From Microcyclospora pomicola (taxonomy: Eukaryota; Ascomycota; Dothideomycetes; Capnodiales), in the NCBI GenBank assembly GCA_002786065.1, contig NHNY01000017.1:124001-188000 (forward strand): a DNA stretch of 64,000 nt. Direction: 5' to 3'. Below, one piece after another: positions 11,302-22,050 of the stretch; position 1 is the stretch's first letter, and each line of letters begins with the position of its first letter. Under the pieces are notes generated by a model. That model made no database searches and was not told the origin of the DNA. It worked only from the letters and a program-made list of their open reading frames with translations. The translations under genes and the position numbers were made by a program.

Positions 11302-12705
11302 CTAGTACAGCGTCTTGATTTTGGTTCCACCATTTGGCAGCTTCGCTCTAAGCACAGCGCCTGGGTAAGTTCGGTAGTCGACACCGTCGTTCCAATCTGG
11401 CTGGTAATAGAGCTGGTTGATGTTCCTGAGGAAGCATGATTAGCCATTGTACTCTGCGTATGTGTTGGAAAGTCTGCTCGAACTCACATGTATATATATC
11501 CATCAGCACCAATGCTAGCGCCATCATTCCATACGATCCGGGGGTCTTGCAAGAATCCGTGGGTTTGACCATCTTTCGGATCGTAGTAGTATATAGCATT
11601 TTGCTCGGGCATGAGCTGGTATATCAGTCCGTTGGAGTCTCCTTCGAAACCATTGGCATTGCCTCCTCTCTGGCCGTGACTTGAGACATTGGCATGGGCG
11701 TGGATCTCAGCGAGTGGATTGGTGTCTCGCTCCCTCAGATTTGCTGTCGGAACTGAGTATAAGAAATTCTGCGAAAGCGAAGAGTAGTACATCAGCTTGC
11801 CGTCAGGACTAAGCTGAATACCATCAAGACCCTCTTGCTGTCCTTGGATCGGCATGCCCTTCATCCTCAAGTAGAAGGGATGGCCTTGGTATGAAGGAAT
11901 ATCCCAGTTTCCACGAAGAACGGAGCTGTCTTGGGTCAGACGACGCCACGATTCGCCCGTGCCGAGGTCAACCATGATGAAGCCTGGTCGGCCTTCGTTG
12001 GAGCTGTCCACAAGGTAGGCGATCCCCCTGCCACTGGTACCAGTCACGTTGCCACGCAGGTCGAAGCGGAGATCGTTCAAGTAGCTGTCTGGGTAATGTA
12101 CCGTGGACGGAAATGTGAAGGTCTGGTATATGGTATCGTTTGACAACGAGATTGCGACGAGCTTAGGACCTCCCGGCTGTGCGTATGGCATCGAAGGCTC
12201 CATCTGTGCATTGTGAACGGTTGGACGTCCCGTATCGAGCACCCATAGGGTCTCTGGTCGAGTAGCTGTGTGGGGAGTAATGTAAATAGCCTGTACGGAT
12301 ACAAATGCTGTCGAATCCCCAGACCCAAAGGCAATCCCGTGCCAGGAAGTGTTCAATTGGCTTGGAGGGAGGTTGAGTCCTGCGGAAGGGTATGGGCGTT
12401 CGGCAGTCTCATTGACTACGACACCCAGAGTGTATTCGTACGAGCCTCGAGTGTAAGTCGTGAAGATTCGCCCGTCGCTAGCAACAGCAATGCCGATCGG
12501 CCATTGATCATAGTCTGGAGTAGGCCTTCAGCTGTAGACCCTTGGCATGTTCAAAATCACTCGACTTACAGTAATGCACCTCTTCGATGGCAGGTCCATA
12601 AGTGCCATTGTCCACCCTCAGACGAGTGCCGCTGTTGTTCTGGTAGGAGACCTGTGCAAGAGCACTCACGGCCAACCCTGCAATCAACACAAATTGGGAC
12701 AACAT
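11302..12705 (-). CDS. Secreted major royal jelly/yellow-like protein (MRJP family)
   Basis: Three exons on the minus strand (12705-12570, 12514-11488, 11425-11302) give 428 residues. It starts with a signal peptide (MLSQFVLIAGLAVSALA), so the product is probably secreted. The family signature WPIGIAVASDGRIF is created across the first splice. Further blocks typical of the six-bladed propeller follow: TLWVLDTGRP, YLNDLRFDLRG, AYLVDSSNEGRPGFIMVDL, GLDGIQLSPDGKLMYYSSL and GASIGADGYIYM. Several Asn-X-Ser/Thr sites suggest N-glycosylation. The family is best known from insect yellow proteins and royal jelly, with members in bacteria and fungi. Fungal functions are unknown; lactonase-like or ligand-binding roles are possible. 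The ATG at 12705 was preferred to an upstream GTG because it opens directly into the signal peptide. Confidence 0.85.
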
Positions 12706-13279
12706 ATTGTGATTAACAGTTAGCACTGGGAATGTCTGAAGAGAGTAACGCCTGGCAAAGGATGGTCATATAGAACGAATGTATGGCAAGCACATCATCA
12801 ACGATCGATGTCACTCGGACCTAGCGTTCCGGTACTTACAATCGTCATGGTTCGGCCCTCATACTCGACCACTACTTGCAAGGGCATCTTCACATCCGTG
12901 CGAGCCGTTCGAGATCGTGGGGAACAGCATTTAAGGTGCAAACCCAAGGTACATGCATCTACCGAGATGTCGAAAATAAGATCTTTGGCGCATCGTGACG
13001 TCGTTGGTTGCGCAACACTTTCAGCTGTCATGGTCCTTTACGGAAACCACGGGACCTGCGATGCGCGACTTTGACAGTTGAAATTGGTAAGCCAACGTTG
13101 TAATACTGACGGATTGTCCGTTTTATAACGAGAAATGTGAGGGGATAGATCGATAAATGAGGTAGGCTTATCGAAGTTGAAGCTGAGCCGTGGGATGAAG
13201 TGGAAGTATGGAGTATACTTCTTGGACAGTGGAAAATGATTATTAGATGGGACAACACTTCTTCTCCTTGATCTATCAT
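12706..13279. other. Intergenic region upstream of the MRJP gene
   Basis: Probable promoter and leader of the MRJP gene. A short minus-strand frame around 12840-12890 ends in a canonical GTAAGT donor, so a non-coding or short coding first exon with a 5' leader intron is possible but not proven. Confidence 0.4.
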
Positions 13280-14895
13280 CTACCACGTGATCACACCAGT
13301 CGCGATCAATGTAAAGGCGAAACCACTGACACTCATAGCGATGCTAGCTCCTGGAAGACCGACAGCTGCTCCCGTCTGGGTGGCATCGTCCTCCGACGTC
13401 GAAGAGCTCCCAGAGTCCGACGAGCTTGTGGAGTTGGTCGTGACCGCGTCGCTTGTTGTGACGCCGTCGCTGAGATCAGACTTCGTTTCGCTCGGAGTGC
13501 CAGCCCATTGAGAGCCCTCGCCACTCAACCCAGGCCCTTGACCCGCGCCTTCCGTGATGTATTTCTCGGCATCTTCGGGGATCTCAGGTAGCTTGAGCGT
13601 GGACACCTGCCACTCATCGCTTTCAGCAGGGCACTCTGGTACTGTGACATCGGTGCGAGCGCCGCCGTTTCCGCTAGGATTACTTGTGGCCGCATATGCC
13701 TCCTCGAGACGGTCGAAGTCCGCGTTGGGCACGCTGTTGCCATCGCTGTCGGCCTCGACGAGCCCGTATCCGTTGGTTTCGAGTGTGTACTCGTAGGCAA
13801 GACCGCCAGAGTACACCGACGTCATGTCTTCAGAATATAGGGCGGCGATCTCGCTCCAATCGCGGGTATTGGTGATGCAGCCAAACTCGGAAAGGAAGAT
13901 CGGCAGGCTGTAATTGCTGTAGGTCTGGACCTTTTGATCCCAGCCAGACTGCTGGAAGCTGGATGGAGAACACCAGGAGTAGTCGTTGAAGGCGAAGAAA
14001 TCAGATCGAGCCATCTCGTCCTCGCCACAGGCGAAATATAGAGCTTGCGCCTCGATGTTTTCGGCAACGTCGGCAGAGGAATATCCTACAGGGATTGCTC
14101 GGTCGGATCTCGTGGCAACGTATCGTCTCATGTCGCGAGTGACGGCTTTGATGTATGGTGCGGCATTCTGGAATTTGTTAGTGACCATCATACCAAGACA
14201 ACATATGTGTGGCTTACAGTATTATCGCGATCGTTGATGACCTCGTTTCCTGAGAAAAAGAGAAGAAGGTTGTCTGACAACATCTGTCAGCGAATACCAC
14301 CGTCTAGGAGAATGTGACCACTAACTATAGTCCTTGAACTCTTCGATGGTAGCAAAGACAGACTGCAGGTAAACATCGTTGTAGCTGGCGTGCAGCGAAG
14401 CGAGGTTCTCGCGATTCAGAGAGTATTTCGGGGTATTTGCATCCAAGGCTAGATAGATGCCTGCCTCGTCCAGCAACGCCATTCCTTCATCGTGGTTTTG
14501 GCTGTTGTCGATTGTGTAAACGCGGATGGTGTTGATACCGAGCTTCTTGAACTGTTCAATGTCGTTGCGCAAGGTATCCAAGTCGAGGAGAGGATCGGCG
14601 GCATCGGCAGCGCCTCCTGTGTTCGATAGCATTAGATGATGTGAATACCGGATGATCAAGCTTATTACCTGGTTGATATGCCACGCCACGAATGTAGAAT
14701 CGATCGTCCCCATCCCAGAACGCATTGCCTCTGGCTTCGATCTATGGTCAGGTATTAGTCCATCGAGAAGTATGGTTGAGAACAGGTATGATGTACCGTG
14801 GGCAGACTGCCGGTCTGACGACGAGTAGTCGCATCGACTACTCCAACTGAATATGCCGCAGCAAGCAGTGTAGCGAGCTTTGAGGAAGTCCACAT
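13280..14895 (-). CDS. GPI-anchored beta-1,3-glucanosyltransferase, GH72 (Gas/Gel family)
   Basis: Five exons on the minus strand (14895-14797, 14741-14669, 14616-14326, 14273-14218, 14167-13280) give 468 residues. The enzyme cuts internal beta-1,3-glucan bonds in the cell wall and transfers the new end to another chain, lengthening it. A signal peptide (residues 1-22) is followed by the GH72 domain with FYIRGVAYQPGG, the acid/base Glu165 in FFSGNEVIND, and the nucleophile Glu267 in IFLSEFGC. The chain then runs into a Ser/Thr-rich linker and a hydrophobic C-terminus (IAMSVSGFAFTLIATGVITW) typical of a GPI attachment signal. No cysteine-rich X8/CBM43 module is visible, so it belongs to the short GH72 subfamily. 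Residue numbers depend on my exon model. Confidence 0.92.
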
Positions 14896-16238
14896 GGCGG
14901 CTTGTGTGCGTGTGAAGTACAATTGCAATGGAATAATGTAGTGCCGAAATGAGCGGCAGCAAGAACAGAAGCCCAAGTTTTCTTTAGTAGAGTATGACAA
15001 CGAACGGAAGGACTGAATGAAATATACAATAGAAATAGGAAGAAATGCGAACGTATGGCCTCGTCTCCAAGGATGGCAGTGTCTTTCATACTAGACCTAG
15101 CCGCAAGAAACGCCCAGATGGCCAAGCGTTGGCGGTATTGGGCGCGACAGGCGCCGAGCCATTAACTTGCATGGCAGGAGTAATAAAGCCGTATAGGGGC
15201 CCTAGCCGTATATTTACAGGTACTTGATGAGAGATTAGCATGGGTCGCGAGGAAGGGCGCTTATGATGGGTCTGTTTGGCAATACTCTTGAGAGACCAAA
15301 CCAAGGGCCATCTTGGCGTAGTGGCGCAGACGACTGACACTGTGCGCAAGAGTCTTGAATCATGCTTCACAGAGGCTGCAACTGCTGAGTTCCGCTCAGC
15401 GTTTTGGTCTTGGCCAGGACGATCTTCGAAAAGTGTGTTGGCATACCAGTACCTAAGGTACCTACCTTCCAGTAACGGGCGGTCGGAATGGTCCATCGAG
15501 ACCTCTCAACGAAATCGTGTACTGACTGGACGGCGGCTCACTTCTACGTCCAAATGCTGCTTGCGATGAAGCCGGTGGTCGGACACGAAACGAATGCTGG
15601 TGTAATCATTCAGCATCAGCTTCTAGATCAGAGGTGCCCTCTCACGCCTAGGAGGGGACCACTTCGGCAGGACACGAGACATGGTTCGTTCATGGGTAAG
15701 ACGTCCTTTGCAACATCAAGCCTGTAAAGGACAGTTTGTCGGAACGAACATATGTTTTCATCGAAGGCGAAAGTTGTTCTGATGTATTCGACCTAGAACA
15801 TAAAGTAACTGACTACCTTATTCTCTTTGGCAACATGTCTCTATCATCGTCGAGGTTCCTCCACAAGTCGATGCTCTGGAAACGACGACATGAATGTTGA
15901 TAGGAGACGCTTCATCATTCCCTGGTGGATTCGATTAGATCATCAATCCGCACAGTAATGTCGTCCACATGACCAGATGTCAGCGATGAATTCGTCAGTT
16001 GCTGTGCTATTGAGGTAATTAGGCGGTCGTCACGGACGTGATGTTGTGGCGATTCTCATGCTGCAGCAGCACGTTGCCTCAGCCGAGGTCTGGTCATTTG
16101 CCGAGCAGAACATCAGCACGAGGCGAGCATACATACCTTACAACCAACTCCTCAAACTCAACTCTGCCCTCTTCATCTTTCCCTCCTCTGATCAATTGTC
16201 CCAACTCCGGTCAACTTGACAAACACACACACATCATC
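14896..16238. other. Divergent intergenic region between GH72 and thiolase genes
   Basis: 1.3 kb with no supported gene. It includes a TACCTAAGGTA block at 15450-15460 and a pyrimidine-rich leader (about 16140-16205) just before the thiolase start. Confidence 0.5.
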
Positions 16239-17630
16239 ATGGCTACCACCACTTCAAGACTGTCGTCGCTGCTTTCGCACCTCACTCCTGGCCAGACGCC
16301 GATGAGCAAAATGTACGTCCCTCCCCACCTTTGCTAGACGCAGACCGCAGATCGACGCATGGAAGAGACACTGACAACAGATGCTTGATCAACAGTACCT
16401 CGCAAAACCCCGACGACGTCGTCATCACACTCGCCATCCGTACTCCATTGACCAAGGCTCGCAAGGGTGGTTTCAAAGACACCCATCTCGATGGCGTGGT
16501 CTTCAAGATGCTTGAGCAGGTCGTGCGCAAGATGAACATGGACCCGCAATTGGTGGAGGATATCTGCTTGGGCAATGTAAGACTGCCATCAAACATCCGG
16601 AAGATCTCACAAGCTAAATACTAACTGTGTTACCTTACAGGTCTCCGACGCAAAAGCCGCATACTACGTCCGCGCTGCCTGTCTCGCAGCTGGCTTCCCC
16701 AACACCACCGCCGCCTCCTCCGTCAACCGCTTCTGCTCTTCCGGCCTCAAGGCCGTGCAGGACATTGCCTCCCAGATCCAGACCGGTGCCATCGACATCG
16801 GTCTTGCTGTTGGCGCCGAGAGCATGTCTGACGGAGGTGACCGCCTTGCCCGTCCCTTCGCCGATGAGATCCTCGAGAAGAGCCAAGAAGCGCGCGACTG
16901 CCTGATGCCCATGGGCCAGACGTCTGAGAACGTCGGCGCCGACTTCAACATCCCGCGTGAGATGCAAGATCGCTACGCCGCCGAGTCCTACCGCCGTGCC
17001 GAGGTTGCGCAAAAGGCCGGCTGGTTCGACGACGAGATCACCCCCATCACCGTGCTTGTCGACGGCAAGGAGACCAAGCTCACCCGCGACGAGGGTCCCC
17101 GCTACGGCACCACCTTCGAGTCGCTCTCCAAGATCCGCCCAGCCTTCCCAGACTTCGGCGACAAGTCGACCGGCGGCAACTCGTCGCAGGTAACCGACGG
17201 CGCGGCCGCGATCCTGCTCATGAAGCGCAGCAAGGCGCTCGAGCTTGGCCAGCCCATCCTCGCCAAGTACGTCGGATCCACCGTCGCCGGTCTCGCCCCG
17301 CGCATCATGGGCATCGGCCCCTCGATCGCCATCCCCAAGCTCATGACCAAGCTGGGCATCACCACCGACGACGTCGACGTCATCGAGCTCAACGAGGCCT
17401 TCGCCTCCATGGCCGTCTACTGCCGCGACACCCTCAAGCTCGACTGGAACAAGATGAACATCCGAGGCGGTGCCATCGCGCTCGGCCACCCGCTCGGCGC
17501 CACCGGCGCCCGACAGATTGTCACCGGTCTCAGCGAGTGCCGGAGAAGCAAGAAGAAGATCCTGCTGACCAGCATGTGCATCGGTACCGGACAGGGTATG
17601 GCTGGTTTGTTCGTGAACGAGCAATTGTAA
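16239..17630 (+). CDS. POT1: Peroxisomal 3-ketoacyl-CoA thiolase
   Basis: Last enzyme of peroxisomal beta-oxidation: it splits 3-ketoacyl-CoA with CoA into acetyl-CoA and a shortened acyl-CoA. Three exons (16239-16312, 16396-16576, 16641-17630) give 414 residues. The N-terminus carries a perfect PTS2 import signal, RLSSLLSHL at residues 7-15, recognised by Pex7. Catalytic residues are Cys117 in NRFCSSGLKA, His368 in ALGHPLGATGAR and Cys398 in MCIGTGQGMAG. NEAFA, another family block, is also present. Length equals that of yeast Pot1/Fox3 within a few residues. The gene converges on the PPR gene with 151 bases between stop codons. The third exon is rich in C/G at wobble positions, a sign of strong expression or local GC bias. 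Confidence 0.95.
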
Positions 17631-17781
17631 GCGGACATGGTCAAGATTGTAAAAGAGGAAAACGCCTCGGGTGATGTTGGATCTATGCGTGTTTTGGTAT
17701 AATGGCGCATCGCTCTTCATGACTTGAAATGTAGTGCAGTATATCGTGAATGAAAAACATAGTTCTACGATCATTGAAATT

Positions 17782-19809
17782 CTACGAGCTTTCTAAAGCT
17801 GTCATGCCAGTCTCTTGGTCTTCGAGTTTCGTTTCTTCGTCCTCTCGGGCGGTCGCCTTGGCCCAAGCCGCCTCGACGTTTCGCCGCACCCACTTGCCCT
17901 TCTCCACCCATCCCTCAATCTTGTTGACATTGTCCTCGCCGATCTGCAACACGTCCCAGCAGCGCTCATCCGCCGCCGCCGCGAGGTCCACGGTGAGTCG
18001 CTCGATCGTGCCGAAGCGGGGCAGCCAGCCGAGCGGCTGCATGTCCTGGAAATGTCGGAAGGACCAATCCAGAAGCTCGAGGCCGCGAGCGCGACGGTCA
18101 GCCTCCGACTCGTCAGAGGTCTTGCTTGCCACCGTGTCCGAGAACGGATCGTGGTGGGGAAGAGGGTCCGGCGTGTGAAGCAACTTGGTACTCGCGGTGA
18201 GGAAGACGAGGATGAGGCGATCGTACGTCAAGGTCGTAGGCTTGATGCGAAGCGCGAGGAGTTCCGAGACGAGGAAGCTCGCGAGCTTGTGATCTGCCGC
18301 GTTGCGACATCCTCGGAACAGGTCATTAAACGTGTCGATGTTGGCGAAGGATTTCTGGTCGCTGGCGCCGAGGGGAACGAAAGTATGGATGATTTTGTAG
18401 ACCTTCATGGCTTCGTCAAGCTTCTTCTGGTGGACGTAACATTCGATGAGGAGATTCAAAGCGGCGATGGGGATGCGGCGACCTTTTTGATGTAAGGTAC
18501 GCAGCTGGAGCAGCGCTTCGTTGACCTTGGAAGGACTATCCTTGATGTACGCATACAGGCTTCGTGTCTCAAGAGTGGTTGGCTCCAGTTTCTCCAGAGC
18601 CATGATTGTGAGGATGCTAATGGCACGTTGCAGGTCGGGACTTTTGGAGGAAAGGTAGCAGGTGATGAGCTGCTCGTAATGTACTGCTTGGAACGTCGTA
18701 CCGCGTTTGGACAAGTGGGTAAAAATGTCCGTCCCAAGAACAGCATCTCCGGCATGTGACGCTGTACTGAGTGCATTCAGACAGATTCCTGAGCTTGGGT
18801 TGATGTAGCCAGTGTTGACTTGATGGCTCCAAACAAGAGCCACACCAGGATGGTAGCGAGCGATGCTGGCTTGATCTAAGAGGGCAAACCACACGCCTCT
18901 ACTGATGCGCATTTCCCCAGCATTCACACGCTGTTTCAAAGCTCGAGTCGCTTCTTCGACTTCGCCTACCCGACAAAGAGTGTAGATCGCCATGTCCCAC
19001 AACCAAGACGGAACAGCAGTGCCTGCGCGAGTCATGCCATCCAGTCGTTCCATGGCCTGCTCTAACAACCCTTCGCGTAGCAGACTGACAACAACATCGC
19101 ATGCACCCTCTTCACTCAGTGAAAACCAGCGTGATGCCATGTAGTGAAGGATATCATTTCGCAGTAAATGATCAGGATGAACACTGCAGACTTTCAAGAT
19201 GGCGTGACACACGCCTGCATCTACTTGTATGCCTGCCACTCGCATCTCTTCCAGATACTCTGCAGCTTGCCAAGCGCTGCCGAGCTCATGACTGATATTG
19301 CTCAGGATGAGATCTTTGTACATCTGGAGACCAGGTTTCTCCTTTCTTTGTTGGATAAGAAACTCTGCCACAGGCCGACATCGATCGACCTTACCGGCGT
19401 TAGCCAGTGCATGGAGTTCCTTGTACAGTCCATCTGTCGAGAGCTGATCCAGCTTCTCCGCATGTCCAATACCTTCACCATCTTGTTGATTTGCACGAGA
19501 CGCAGAGTGCCCTTTCGATTGAGGTAAGCTTTTCCCATTCGGCTGAGGCTTGACTGGCCCTTGCCGTCTATTACGTGGTGTAGGATGTGCGTTCCAAGTC
19601 CCTTCGACATGCGGCCTGTACGACACCGCCTCGGTGACAGTGCTATATCGCTTCCGTGGTCGTAGGTGAAGCCGAGTACGCGTTGGTTCGTTCAAGCATT
19701 GCGCTGCCGGTTGCCATCTTCTCACAATCAGTGGTAAAGACGTGCGAAATCCGGATGTGTTCCACGAAGGACAGAGACACTGCCACAACGGGTCGATGGC
19801 AGTCTTCAT
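17782..19809 (-). CDS. Mitochondrial pentatricopeptide repeat (PPR) protein
   Basis: Single-exon gene for 675 residues. The first 60 residues are rich in Arg, Ser and Thr with almost no acids (RPRKRYSTVTEAVSY), a typical mitochondrial targeting sequence with an R-x-Y/S-type cleavage site near residue 57. The rest is helical. It includes PPR-like units such as DGLYKELHALANAGKVDRCR, LLIECYVHQKKLDEAMKVYK and TYDRLILVFLTASTK. PPR proteins bind organelle RNAs and act in processing, stability or translation of mitochondrial transcripts. I cannot assign it to a named yeast factor. It is divergent from the phosphatase gene at 20309, sharing a 499-bp promoter region. Confidence 0.75.
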   Translation of the reverse strand: MKTAIDPLWQCLCPSWNTSGFRTSLPLIVRRWQPAAQCLNEPTRTRLHLRPRKRYSTVTEAVSYRPHVEGTWNAHPTPRNRRQGPVKPQPNGKSLPQSKGHSASRANQQDGEGIGHAEKLDQLSTDGLYKELHALANAGKVDRCRPVAEFLIQQRKEKPGLQMYKDLILSNISHELGSAWQAAEYLEEMRVAGIQVDAGVCHAILKVCSVHPDHLLRNDILHYMASRWFSLSEEGACDVVVSLLREGLLEQAMERLDGMTRAGTAVPSWLWDMAIYTLCRVGEVEEATRALKQRVNAGEMRISRGVWFALLDQASIARYHPGVALVWSHQVNTGYINPSSGICLNALSTASHAGDAVLGTDIFTHLSKRGTTFQAVHYEQLITCYLSSKSPDLQRAISILTIMALEKLEPTTLETRSLYAYIKDSPSKVNEALLQLRTLHQKGRRIPIAALNLLIECYVHQKKLDEAMKVYKIIHTFVPLGASDQKSFANIDTFNDLFRGCRNAADHKLASFLVSELLALRIKPTTLTYDRLILVFLTASTKLLHTPDPLPHHDPFSDTVASKTSDESEADRRARGLELLDWSFRHFQDMQPLGWLPRFGTIERLTVDLAAAADERCWDVLQIGEDNVNKIEGWVEKGKWVRRNVEAAWAKATAREDEETKLEDQETGMTALESS

Positions 19810-20308
19810 GGCATTGCGACGGGAGTGCTTGAAGTTAGAGCTTCAGACATGATCGGGAGTCCGAAACATTGTAAGTTATAGAACTAAGGGAACTTCCGCT
19901 GGCGTGGTCTGGTGTTGGACGAATGAGCAGTCAAGACGCGCAATGGGGTGCAGGCAGGCGTCACTGCCATGTGCAAGAAGCCGCATTTTGTTCGCGTCAG
20001 GTCCCGGTCAGGTACGGTACGCTGCCTAATGAGAACAATAATGCTCACCTGAGTGGCACGGTCATATCAAAGTATATGACCTTCGTTGTTCACCTTCCTT
20101 AGGTGCTTCACTTCTGCCTGGCTTGTCCATCACGACCACCACCACACCGTCTACCAATATGCTGCTTCACTGCTACATTTGAAGTGTTACTCGCCGTGGC
20201 TTCTCTCTTCGATCCATATTTCTGTTGCACAAGGACGAAACAGCTTCGTGGCAGCTTATAAGCAACAGCAAATTCCACCCCTCGCCGTGTATCATAAAAC
20301 GATAGACC
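19810..20308. other. Bidirectional promoter region between PPR and phosphatase genes
   Basis: 499 bases between two divergent start codons. It includes a run of CACCACCACCAC at about 20137-20150. No gene is supported. Confidence 0.5.
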
Positions 20309-21250
20309 ATGGAGGAAGTTCTGTTCTACCCTCATAAGACTGCCGAATATTCATATCGCATCCCGACTCCGCCACACATCGTGGTTCCACCACCAGCGTT
20401 AAACTCGGACGCTCTCCCAGAAATCACACTGCGTGCTCTCGAGTCCGCCAGCTTCCTTCATGGTGGTGGCTACGGTCATCTCATCACACAAAATGCCATG
20501 CTGGATTGGAGTTACGAGCGGCGACGAGAAGCACAATCCATTCTTCCTTATCTGTACCTGGGTCCAATGACTGCCGCCAAGGACGAGGCTTTTCTTCGTG
20601 GAGAGACCAAACGACGAATACGGAATGCTCAAGCATACGTGCCGTATGCGGGTCCGATCACTATGCTGCTGGGTGTCAGGCAGAAATTCGGAGCACAGAA
20701 CAAACTCATGACTGGCGCGCTGAGTAAAGCCGAGAGCATGGGGATCTCAATACATGCTCTGGATTTGGCAACAAACCAAGAATTGATTCACATCCTGCCA
20801 AAGACCACAGCTCTGATCAACGAGCATTTGGCAAAGGTGTACCAGGAGACGGGAAAGGTGGGCAAGGTTCTGGTGTTCTGTGAAAGTGGCAACGAACGAA
20901 GTGCCGGTGTCGTGGCAGCTTACCTCATGGAGACACATGTTGATGTGGACCATATCAAGGCCATCCAACTGATACAGGCGCAGAGGTTTTGTGTCAACTT
21001 CGACGACTCGATGAAGAGACTGTTACAGAGCTATTGGGATATACTGTGCGCAAAGCGACAGGTAGCCGCGATCCAGCCTCAAATGCAAAGCCAGTCTTTC
21101 GATCACGATGCACGCAGTCCTTCCAACACAACTAAAGCCAAGCGATCGCTCTCTCGAGATGAGGACGAGGCTATGGATGGTTGTGACAACGACGACATTG
21201 AGCGCTTTGGCGGCAGGAGTTTCCAACCCTTTATGGACCAATTTTTCTAG
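20309..21250 (+). CDS. Dual-specificity phosphatase/STYX-like protein
   Basis: Single exon, 313 residues. The middle part has the DSP fold markers: the entry block ILPYLYLGPMTAAKDEAFL (about 78-96), a conserved helix, and the phosphate-binding loop VFCESGNERSAG with Cys191 and Arg197 in the order C-x5-R. The His normally before the Cys is Phe here, and Asp/Glu composition differs from classical HCxxGxxR enzymes. The general fold is that of DSP and STYX proteins, some of which are catalytically dead. Because Cys and Arg are both present, activity is possible. The C-terminal 60 residues are basic and Ser-rich, then acidic, probably disordered. Substrate and location are unknown. Confidence 0.8.
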   Translation: MEEVLFYPHKTAEYSYRIPTPPHIVVPPPALNSDALPEITLRALESASFLHGGGYGHLITQNAMLDWSYERRREAQSILPYLYLGPMTAAKDEAFLRGETKRRIRNAQAYVPYAGPITMLLGVRQKFGAQNKLMTGALSKAESMGISIHALDLATNQELIHILPKTTALINEHLAKVYQETGKVGKVLVFCESGNERSAGVVAAYLMETHVDVDHIKAIQLIQAQRFCVNFDDSMKRLLQSYWDILCAKRQVAAIQPQMQSQSFDHDARSPSNTTKAKRSLSRDEDEAMDGCDNDDIERFGGRSFQPFMDQFF

Positions 21251-22050
21251 CGTGTTGGACGGGATATTCTCAAGTTTTTGCCTTTCTAGCGATGGTGTTT
21301 GGGTGCATACAATCATCTAAAGGCTGTGAGCGAGCAGTCCTGGTAGGATCGTCTTTCACTATACCCAGCAGTATTCTCTGAATCTGCATGCTCAACAATC
21401 TGGCGTTGCTGAGGCTCTATTTCACAACACCATATCTTTGCATGTAGGTAAGCCACGAACGCGTCTTCGGGACCGATACCAACACTCGATCACATACAAG
21501 TGAGCCTGCGAAAGGTCCAACGTTCCAGCAGCACTATCGTAGATCAAATATGTATCTTAAGTCAAAGCGAACCTCCAATTCATGTTACAATTCGATCATG
21601 TACATCAATGTAGAGCTACGCAAATACGTCATCCTTGTCTGGGAGGCGGACCTCGGACGACCGTGAGGTAAGAGGATATATGTGTATGCTCAATGGTCAG
21701 ATTGAGGACCTGTCAATACTGCACAGTCAATCTCTACGTCCTATGGGCCATGAGGTATCGATCTTCTGTCATTGAGAAACTGATCAATGCGAACGATCTC
21801 TTGTAGTGAAGATTGATGTTTATCTGCTGCAACGGCGTGGATCTAACGCCTAAGGTAGAGAATTCGGGCCTTGCGAGAAATACTGGACCCAAATGTACAC
21901 ATGAACACCGTTGGAAACGAGCTTCTCCCGAGCATTGGGACGCCCACAGATTAGCGCAGACTTGCGCCAGGCTTCATGAAGCATTCATAGATCCCGAAAC
22001 AGACTGTTAGAGGAGGCTGTCGCAGGTGCCGACAGCTTGTTTTCGTCGAC
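21251..22050. other. Intergenic region upstream of the SulP transporter
   Basis: 800 bases with only short ORFs and no recognisable element; it holds the terminator of the phosphatase gene and the promoter of the transporter. Confidence 0.5.

Noticed and set aside
16635-17774. 379-codon open frame on the minus strand
   Set aside because: It is antisense to the thiolase gene and exists because the thiolase uses C or G at most third positions; its composition is Gly/Asp-rich without homology.
17815-18495. 226-codon plus-strand frame
   Set aside because: Antisense to the PPR gene, without a recognisable domain.
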